A stretch of 64,000 nucleotides of DNA from Chlamydomonas sphaeroides (taxonomy: Eukaryota; Chlorophyta; Chlorophyceae; Chlamydomonadales; Chlamydomonadaceae), in the NCBI GenBank assembly GCA_001662425.1, contig BDDC01000046.1, positions 45,483 through 109,482 on the forward strand. The letters run 5' to 3'. The first letter of the stretch is position 1. Each line of letters starts with the position of its first letter. The position numbers were made by a program, and so were the translations under genes. The notes beneath the pieces were generated by a model. It was not told the origin of the DNA and made no database searches. It was given only the letters and a program-made list of their open reading frames with translations. Below, piece by piece: positions 56,401 to 64,000 of this stretch.

Positions 56401-58629
56401 GCGCAACTCCGCACCCAGCCCCTCACCGGCACTTGCCCACGACGCGGCACAGCCGCAGCGGCAGCCGCAGCCCCTCGCCAGCTCCAGCCCGAGCCCCTGT
56501 GCAGCCCCACCTGGACCTGCTCGTGCAGGCGGCGCAGCGCGTTGAAGCCCTCGGGCAGCGCCTCAATGTTGGACAGCGCGCGGTCGCTGGTGCGCATGTG
56601 CTCGCGCAGCAGCGCCTGCACACAGGGCGGGCGAGGAGTAACAACGCGCGGGGCAGGGGCCGGCGTCGCCTGCCGCCTCCGCAGCACCATCCCTCGCAGC
56701 AGCACGCATTGCCCGCCCCCACCGCAACGGCCGCCGCCGTCGGCTGGGCGCGAGCAGCCGCAGACTGCTGCCGCGCCTCGCCCACCCCGCCGGCCATGAC
56801 CGCATGCCTCGCCCGCAACCGCTGCTCCAGCACTCGACGCAGGCGCCAAAGCCGGCATGCCTGTATGCGTGCTGTTGTATGCTGTTGTGTGCTGCTGCGG
56901 GCCGCTGTGTGCTCACCGGGTTGGACCCTATGCGCATCATCTCCCGCAGCGTGGCGGGGTCGTTGAGGATCTGCGCCACCTGCGGCGGCAGCAGCAGCGG
57001 CGGGGCGGGAAGGGCGACGCATCAGCCGGGCTCGCTGCTGGGTCGGTTGAGGGAGCGCAGCGGTCCGCGTGCGGCACGCGTAGCTAGCGTGCCCCTTCGT
57101 GCGCAGCCGCCTGCCCAGCCGCCCTGCCGAGCGCCGCGGATAGGCGACGCCGCGCCCTAGGGCCCGAGCAGTGCGCTGCCGCCCCCGGGAAGGTGCCCCC
57201 TGTGGCCACCTCCGCCCGCACCTCAGGGTTGCGCTCCATAACCGACCGCACCGCGGGGTTTGCCTAGCGGGCGCAGGTGGGCGCGGAGGGATGGGGAAGC
57301 GACAGAGTTTAGGCCGGGCTGACCAGTCCGCAGTCCGCCTGCCCCTGCCGCGCAATCCTCAGCCCCCTTGCGTCTTTCTTCCGTCCTGCCGCCCCTGCCG
57401 GCCCTCCTGCCTGCAGCAGCGTGCGCAGCAGCTCGGGGTTGTTGAACATGCTCTGCACCGCGGGGTCGTTCATCGCCTGCTGCATGGCCGCCTGAAGCCC
57501 AGGCGGCATGCCGGGCTGCGGGAGCACGGGGCCGGGAGGAGGGAGGGCGGGCGGCGGGTCTGGCGGACTTCTCCGCAGGCTGCTGGGACGCAGGCTGGGC
57601 CAGTGGGCGCGAGGGCGCACGGACTGGCCGGGCTGGGCGGCACCGCACGCAGCTCTTGGGCTGCGGACGGGCTGGGTCTTGGTGGCGCCGTGCCGGCGCG
57701 TGAGTAGCAGGCAGGGGCCGGTGCAGTCGCTACCACGTTGCGCCACCTGGCCCATCCGTACCATGCCCATGGCCGCCGGAGCCCCGCCGGCGCCCGCTGC
57801 CCCGGCACCGGCGGGCGAGGCGGCCGACGGGGAGGCGCCCGAGCCCGCTTGGCCGCTGTGGTGATGGGGAAGGGCGCAGCAGGGGCCGCGGCGGCACAGG
57901 TGTGAGCTGCCACACCGACAGGTGTGTCGCTGGGCCCAGCGAGGGGTAGGACGAGGACCGCATCAGGTGGGTTGCGGCAAGGGGCCCCGCCTGCTCAGCA
58001 CTGCCGCTGACCCAAGCCGGTGCGTGCCGCGCACCTGCTGCCCGTAGGACGCCCCCGCACTAAGTGAAGCACGCTCTCGCTGGCAATGCCTGGGCGTTGG
58101 CGGGCAAGCGCGAAACGTAGGGCGTCAGCGACGTTTGCCCCTTGGCAAAAGGGCGCGTGACGGGGCCCCACGCGCCTCGGCGCACGACAGCTGGCAGCGC
58201 CCCCCGTAACAAGCCAGCAAGTCAACATGGCGGTTGTAGGCAACCACGAGGGCCTCGACGACAGCTCGTCGCGATCGTGACGGCAGCTGACTGTCCCGGA
58301 CCCGCCTGAGCAAGTAGCCCGAGTAATCACTGCTGTGCGCTGCTTTTGAAACGGGGTGACCGCCCCACATGTGCGGGACCCAGGTCGTTAAGCGCGCCCA
58401 TCGCCCCGGTCGACGTTCAAGCTCCCCACCCACCGTAGCTCTCCAGCGTTGCCGCATCCCTCAGTATCTGGCCTTTGAAGATAAGTCGCTGCGAGTCGGC
58501 GGGAGGCGCTCCAGGCTTCGTCGCAACAAGTTCTTTCAGCTCTGCGACTGTCGTCGTCGGCTGAGCCTCCACCGTCAGCCGCTCGCCTCCCGCGGTTGGC
58601 TTGACGTGCAGAGTTAGATTCGCGGCCAT
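53460..58629 (-). CDS. DSK2: Ubiquilin/Dsk2, proteasome shuttle factor
   Basis: Binds polyubiquitin through its UBA and the proteasome through its UBL, carrying substrates and chaperoning hydrophobic clients (known for the family). Fourteen exons: 58434-58629, 58035-58089, 57747-57855, 57411-57515, 57222-57263, 56917-56979, 56511-56615, 55994-56189, 55744-55877, 55481-55537, 55136-55194, 54776-54872, 54006-54305, 53460-53513; 523 residues, all phases consistent. UBL is at residues 1-75 (LTLHVKPTAGGERLTV, LIFKGQILRD, SVLHLVRG). STI1-type repeats follow (SMFNNPELLRTLLQ, ANPAVRSVMERNPE, DRALSNIEALPEGFNALRRL, then QQMMDSLLANPGVME, SMLSNPEAMRAML). After a Gly/Met-rich linker comes the UBA (LQQLSDMGFYDRAANIAALQ), completed by a 54-base exon (ATGGNVNAAVERLLAGP). 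ATG 58629 gives the standard N-terminus. Intron 4 needs a GC donor. Confidence 0.93.
54899..54935 (-). repeat. Intronic short repeat, copy 2
   Basis: The reverse complement reads ctcggaggcttgcaactagt then tcgttactcccatggt, almost the same as 45579-45614 in an unrelated gene. It lies in the ubiquilin intron 54873-55135, just upstream (in transcript direction) of exon 12. Confidence 0.7.
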
Positions 58630-59842
58630 CGGGCCGCGCGGCGAGAGTGGGGTGCTCAGGAGAGTGGGTTTATCCTTTTGCAAGTTTTATGGATAACCTC
58701 GGGATAAGCCCGCGCGCTCTGCGGTCCCGAGCGCAGTTAGTTTCGCATTGCGTTAATGTAAAGCTTCTATGTCTGCCACGGGCTATGGCTTTGCAGGGGC
58801 AGGCCGCGACGTCTCGGCTCCCCTCCCACGGACGCAGGCACCATGGTCCCCGGGCCCGGGCCCTGCGATATCGTCATGCCACCCAGGTCCCTCCGTCCCT
58901 CCCCCTACTGTGCCATGCTATGGTGTATATGCTCCCCTTGATATTCCGTTTGCCCTTGACAGTATTCAGCGGCACCCCTGCCGCCCTGGGCAACAAGAAG
59001 TCTCAACCGGTGCAGGGTGCCGGAAGCAAGCGTTACGTGCTTGCAAGGCTAGCACGGGTAGCGCCGGGGTGGTGCACGTCAACCGATGAAGAGAGGCAGC
59101 GTAGTAATTGCGTTCTAAGTCGCGTCTTGAGGGACGGGCTGTGTCGTAGATAGGCCAACCAGATACGCGTGGAGCGGAGCTGGGGGACAGGGGGAGAAGT
59201 GGCTCGACGCGTGTGTGTTTTCCATCAGCGACTTGCCTTCAACACGCGTCGCAACTAAGTACCGAACAATCAAAGTCGCACTGCTTCTATTTCGGCACGC
59301 GCCTGTGTCAGAGCGCCTGCGCGCGCAACTCTTCTGCGTGTGTGACTGAACTTGATACCATTGCCTTGCTGTACTTCACATCTACAACTACCGACTCTCC
59401 TCGAAGTTCGTCGCGCCTGCGCGACATAACGCGGGCGTACAGCTGCGTCGCTGTGGCGCGCACAGGAGGCCGCAAATGGGTGATCAGCAGGCAAGATATA
59501 GCGTAATCGATGCCGCACACAAGGCCACTGGCCCAAGTCGCCGCGACGATCCACGCTTCGGCGGGAAGAAGCCTCAGGACGACCCTTGGCAGAACGCAAC
59601 GCGAGCCACCAGTGCATTAACCTGTGCTAGTCGAGCATTGCTTCGTGTCGGGTGTCATGTGTTGCGCGCGTGCTCGCCTGGAAGCGCGGACCAGGCCTGC
59701 ATAACGCGCACAACCAACCCAGCCGATGCAAGCGCCTCGCTATATAGTTAAATAGCATTTCCTGTGCCAGAAGTAAGCTGTCGGCGGAAGGATCATCTCC
59801 GCGGGCATCCCCAGAGCAATCGCTCGAGGAAGCCATACTGAC
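58630..59842. other. Divergent intergenic region between ubiquilin and the PAM2/coiled-coil gene
   Basis: The two genes point away from each other, so this 1.2 kb should carry both promoters. A TATA-like tatatagtta at 59741 lies about 100 bases upstream of the ATG at 59843. No gene of its own is supported. Confidence 0.5.
59741..59750 (+). promoter_or_regulatory. Possible TATA box for the gene starting at 59843
   Basis: The sequence tatatagtta stands out in G+C-rich surroundings, 102 bases before the predicted start codon. That spacing suits a short 5' leader. Transcript data are needed to confirm it. Confidence 0.4.
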
Positions 59843-62800
59843 ATGTGCAAATGCTGGTGCGTGCAGGGCGGCGGAGGGACCTATTCACACTTCGCGCCCG
59901 TACAGCGGCCAGCGCAGCAGCACCCGCAGCCGCTGCCCGTCGGCTCCCGCCCGCGGGACCGCCAGGCCCGCGGCAGCGGCGGCGGCGGCCACCAGCGGCG
60001 CTCGTCTCGCGACAGCGACAGCGGCTCCGCTGCATCCGAGCAGGCCGTAGCCGCGGCCCTGCAGCCCCCTCTGAGCAGCGCCGCCGGCAACGGCGACGCG
60101 CTGGGCACCCCAAAGACCAGCCAGCGCCCGCCGCCGCCGCCGGGCTTTGGCGGCGGCCCTTCGGCGCCTTCGCCCGCCGGACCTCCGCGCCCGGCCGGCA
60201 TCAACGCCGCCAACGGCCCCGCCCAGCCGCAGGCGCCGCCTGCCCACCAGATGCCAGCCCCGCTCTCCATCAGCCTGGTCCGCCCGCAGCAGCAGCAGCA
60301 GCAGCCCGGCGGCGCAGCCACCAAGCCGCCTGGCTCCAGCGCTACATCCAGCTCCCTGCCCAATGGCGCCCCTGGCTCAACTCAGGGCGAGGCGCAGCCC
60401 CAGCAGCAGCCTACCGGCCAGGCCGGCGGCAGCGGCTCGGGCGGCGGCGCGGGCGCGGCTACGCACCTGAATCCCTCGGCGCCGCCGTTCCGCAGCCTGC
60501 ACGGCGGCTCACTGGAGTCGGTGGAGGGCAACCTGCTGGCGCAGGCCGATGTGAACGGTGAGGTGGGAGGCGGTGGCGGTGGCGGGTGGTGGCGTGCAGC
60601 TGGGTGCAGGCATGGCGGCGGTGGGTGTAGGCAGCAAGATGGAGGGGGCTGGGGCAGTGAGGGGGAACGGTGGGGGAAAGGTGTGGAGGCCGGGTCTGCT
60701 CTGTCAGCAGGCGGAGGGTGGGAGGGAGGGAGGGAGGGAGCCATGTCTTGCCCGAGCGACCACGTGAGGGGTGAGCGAGGAGACGGAGGCGGGGTAGGTG
60801 ATGGGTGGGGGCGACGCTTACATGGGACAGGTACCTGTACGTTGCGCAGCGGGTCACGGGCCCCAGATTGGGTTGGGCGGTCAAGGGCAGGCAGGCAGTC
60901 AGCAGGCCAAGGGATACAGGAGAGACGGGCAGCGGGAGGGGGCTGGCACAGCGGGGTGCAGGTTTGGGGCATGCGCGTGGGTCGGGCTGGCCTGGCGGCA
61001 GCCGACAAGGCGGCCAGGGGTTGCTCCATGTGGGTCGGGCGGGCTGGCGGGCTGCGGGCATCGTGGCATGTGGGTCGGGGTCGGCGGCGGAGGCCGGCTC
61101 CCCGGCGGTGGGCTCCCGCACGCTCGCGTCTCCGCCCGCGAGGCCCAGTCCTGGCCCTCCACCCACCTCGGACCCCATGGCGACCCCCAGGCCTCAAGGA
61201 CACGCTGTCCAAGCTGCGCGGCCTCATGCGGCAGCGCGACGCCATCGACACCTGCCTGCTCAGCGAGGTGCGGGCCGCCTGCCGCCTCGGTGGCGCAGGC
61301 AGCGGGGCCGCAGGACCTGGATGCCCGCCGGCTGCGTACGCCACCCCAGGCGGGCCCCGGGGCACGCACGTCACGGCGGACGTGGCGGGCGCTAGAGGGC
61401 AGGGGCTGGGGCTTCTCGACCCGAAACACGGGAGCGGCGGGCTTGTGTTGGCCTGGCGTGCTGCAGGGCGCTGGGTGGGCGGTGCATGGCAGCAGGGCAT
61501 GACCGGTTAGTTGCTCCTGGGCAGGTTGGCAGCTCGCGTGCCCCTACCCACACGGGCAGCACTGTCACGCCGTGCGCCCGCCCCCCCCCCCACCGGCGGC
61601 AGGTTGGCGGCCTGGTGTCGGAGGCGGAGCGGCTGGCGGAGGCGCGCGAGCAGCAGCGGCAGCAGGAGGAGGCTCTGGAGGAGGCGCGCGGGGTGCGTGG
61701 GCTGGGGCAGGGCGCACGCTGGCTCCTGCTGCCCCTCAGGCTGCGCCGGGCGCCGGCTGTAGTGCACTATGGACCCCGCGGCCGAGCCACGTCATGCCAT
61801 GTACGCCTGCGGCTTGCGCATAACATGCCGTCATGGCTGCCCCGGTGCCCGTGCCTTCCCTCTCACCGCAGCGCGCCGAGTCGCTGAGCTCGCAGCTGGC
61901 CGAGCGCGACGGCCAGCTGGCGACCGCGCGGCGGCAGGTGGAGGACCGTGACACGGCGCTACGGGTCCGCGACGGACAGGTGGGCGAAGGCCGCGCTGTT
62001 GCACTCTGCACCGCCTGGGCTGTGGGGTGAGCGACGCATGCCGCCTGCCCAACAACGCTCTGGCTCCTGCCCAACAACAACCCCGGTCAGCTGCGCAAGC
62101 TGGAGGGGGATGTGGCGGAGGCTCGGCGGCGCAGCAGCGGCCTGGAGCGCGACCTGGCGGCGGCGAGCCAGCGCGCCGACACGGCGGCGGCCAAGGCGGC
62201 GGCGCTGGAGCAGGAGCTGGCGGCGCTGTGAGCAGACGGGCTTGGGCTGGGGGGCGCTGGGGGGCAAGACGGGCAGGGGCTGGGCTTGGTTGAGCTGCAG
62301 CGGCGGCGTTGGGCGCCGCCGTTGGCAGGGGTATGGGGCATGCCGGCTGCTGATGGGGGAAGGTTGCTCCTCAGGGGCTCTTGGGCACCTCAGGAGCGCT
62401 TTCGCTTTGTGGCACATCGCGCTATTGGCCGTCCCTGACATCGCACGTGTGGCGATGTCACGCTCGCTGCCCGGTCTGGCATCCGCAGGCGCGAGGCCTA
62501 CAAGGCGCAGTCTGAGTCGCAGGCGCTGGAGGCCCAGCAGCAGCAGGTGGCGCACCAGCAGCAGCAGCAGCACGCGGAGCAGCAGCAGGGCGGATGGCAC
62601 CACGGGGCCGGTGGCAAGGGGCCTGGGCACCCGGGCATGCACGGCCACCCGCACCACCACCAGGTGCGGTGCCGCCGATATGCCACGATGCTAGACGATG
62701 TAGCACATCATGGCAATCAACACAGCCACAATCAACCAGCACAGCGTAGCAATCATCAACTGCAATCATCACTGTCATCATGATAGCTCACTTCGTCCAG

Positions 62801-63807
62801 TTTGGCCCATGCACGGCCACCTACGGGCCCATGGGTCGGGGCGGGGCTGTGGGCAGCGGGAAAACAGCAGCCGTGAGCTGTCATCGCAGCCCCCATCAAC
62901 TGGCACTCCATCCGCCGGCGCTGACCGCAGCCCTGACGCACTGTCTCGCTGCCTCTGGCCGCGCCTGTAACCCACTTCGGCCCGCCCGCAGATGCCTGGC
63001 GGAGGCCCGCCGCCCGACGGCCCCTTCGGCGGCATGGGCCTCGGCGGCGGCCTCTCCGGCAAGCCCGGCGGCCCCGGCCCCGTGCCGCCGCCAGGGCCCG
63101 GCGGCTTCCCCGTGCCGCCGCTGGGCCCGCCGCTGTTCAACCCGCCGCCCCACATGGGCCAGCCCGGCGGCCCCGGCGGCATGGACACGGCGGCGGCGGC
63201 GCAGATGTTCATGGACGCAGCCAACGCCGCCGGCGTCGCCGGCGGCATCTTCGCCGGCGACCGCGGCTTCCTGCCGCCCAACCTGCCGCCGCCGCCGCCG
63301 GGCATGCCGCTGCCACCGGGGTTCATGATGCCGCCGCACGGGCCTCATGGCCCGCATGGGCACGGGCCGCACCCCGGGATGCACATGGGCGGCCCGGGGC
63401 ACTTCGGGGGCCCTCACGGCATGCCGCCGCTGGGGCCCGAGGAGCTGCAGGCCAAGATCCTGGACCTGCTGCCATCGGATCCGGACAGCGCCGTACAGGT
63501 AGGGCACAGCACGCGCGGCACAGCGTACGGCTGGGTGTTATGTACGGTTGACGCGGCCGTTGCGCGTGGTCAGGGATAACAGCGAATGTGTTCCCTTGAT
63601 CGGCGCGGGCTGCACATGCAATGTTTGCAATGCCAGGCTGTGACCGGTGTGTAATGCCTGCCTACTGCCGTACAGTGGGACGAACGGATGGAGGCGGCGC
63701 TCGACGCCGCCATCGCGCCGGTGTCGTGGGCGCGCGACCTGGGGCCCGTGTACGGCGACCCTCGCAACTTCATGCGTGTCCACCCGGAGCTCTTCACCTT
63801 CCGCCAG
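59843..63807 (+). CDS. Gln/Pro-rich coiled-coil protein with probable PAM2 motif (3' end outside window)
   Basis: Not recognised as a whole. Exons: 59843-60557, 61191-61267, 61603-61692, 61872-61979, 62091-62227, 62489-62663, 62992-63498, 63676-63807. Phases agree and a good donor follows at 63808, so it continues beyond the window. The N-terminal 240 residues are Gln/Pro/Ser-rich and include THLNPSAPPFRSLHGG, close to the PAM2 consensus (LNPxAxxF) that binds the MLLE domain of poly(A)-binding protein. Exons 2-6 make a coiled coil (SEAERLAEAREQQRQQEEAL and following heptads), then a Gln/His-rich run. Exon 7 is Gly/Pro/Met-rich. It ends ELQAKILDLLPSDPDSAVQ, joined to WDERMEAALDAAIAP and RNFMRVHPELFTF, a compact helical segment resembling a winged-helix type end. 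A role with mRNA is a guess. An AG just before 59867 leaves a downstream exon start possible. Confidence 0.65.
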
Positions 63808-63979
63808 GTGCGTGCAAACCCTGCGCCGGGGGCGTAGGAATGGGGCGGAAGCAGTACGTAAGCTGGACTTGGTACCAGGCCCACGCCGCTGGCGGCGCCC
63901 TGGGGGGCTGCAGGGCTGTTGCCCTGGGGCGCGGGGCGCGGCCGGCTGGTTCTTGGCAAGGGCTCAAGCGGGCGTTTGC

Positions 63980-64000
63980 GCCCCCCCCCCCCCCCCCCCC
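63980..64000. repeat. C homopolymer at the window edge
   Basis: At least 20 consecutive C at the right edge. Such runs often mark a contig end or an unresolved simple repeat. Together with the G run at the N gap it suggests that long G/C homopolymers stopped the assembly. Confidence 0.8.

Noticed and set aside
1..64000. tRNA, rRNA, CRISPR, bacterial operons or toxin genes
   Set aside because: None seen. The window has spliced nuclear genes throughout, and the tandem repeats are coding minisatellites or simple repeats and lack unique spacers.

Overview
This is nuclear DNA from a eukaryote, most probably a chlorophyte green alga of the Chlamydomonadales/Chlorophyceae type. The base composition is very G+C rich. 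Genes are split by many short GT-AG introns plus a few GC-AG introns. Proteins are full of Ala, Gly, Pro, Ser and Gln runs, and (CA)n/(GT)n microsatellites and non-LTR retrotransposon remnants are scattered about. There is nothing bacterial: no operons and no Shine-Dalgarno sites. I rebuilt exons by hand from splice sites, reading-frame phase and comparison between paralogues, so boundaries are predictions.

The main content of 1-39 kb is a cluster of six related genes of a family I do not recognise, called here the GLPSHL family. Genes 1 and 2 (plus strand, 1-3134 and 4468-8369) are a close tandem pair. Genes 3, 4 and 5 (minus strand, 11562-14921, 16026-20401, 21635-25921) follow. Gene 6 (plus strand, 34316-38992) lies beyond an unrelated transporter gene. 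Where the first exon is found (genes 2, 4 and 5, and the end of gene 1) it encodes one N-terminal membrane segment ending in a Leu-rich/Cys motif. Next comes a VDPLLAPGW-like helical module, then a strongly conserved PSxLAxRHGLPSHLAKQLG motif, then a long disordered Ser/Pro/Gly/Ala-rich region with short shared motifs (PSPLRxSS, VYDNELA plus an acidic run), and a short basic/amphipathic C-terminal helix. Intron positions and phases are conserved between members. The family therefore expanded locally by duplication, and its members look like membrane-tethered disordered scaffold or adaptor proteins.

Within and after the cluster are five single-copy genes. They are a nucleotide-sugar/triose-phosphate transporter of the SLC35E3 type (26454-30793, minus); a SANT/Myb-domain nuclear protein (43543-46945, plus); a small 128-residue protein with a C-terminal coiled coil (50926-52069, plus); a complete ubiquilin/Dsk2 gene of 14 exons with UBL, STI1-type repeats and UBA (53460-58629, minus); and a coiled-coil, Gln/Pro-rich protein with a probable PAM2 motif that runs off the right edge (59843-63807, plus).

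The remaining DNA holds two degenerate LINE 3' ends (about 9456-10254 and 41857-42800), a 235-bp MITE inside an intron of gene 2, a short dispersed repeat flanked by GT/CA runs, a different short repeat shared by introns of two unrelated genes, a tandem repeat near 32.2-32.6 kb, and a 410-base assembly gap (40524-40933). The window ends in a C homopolymer. I saw no tRNA, rRNA or CRISPR array.
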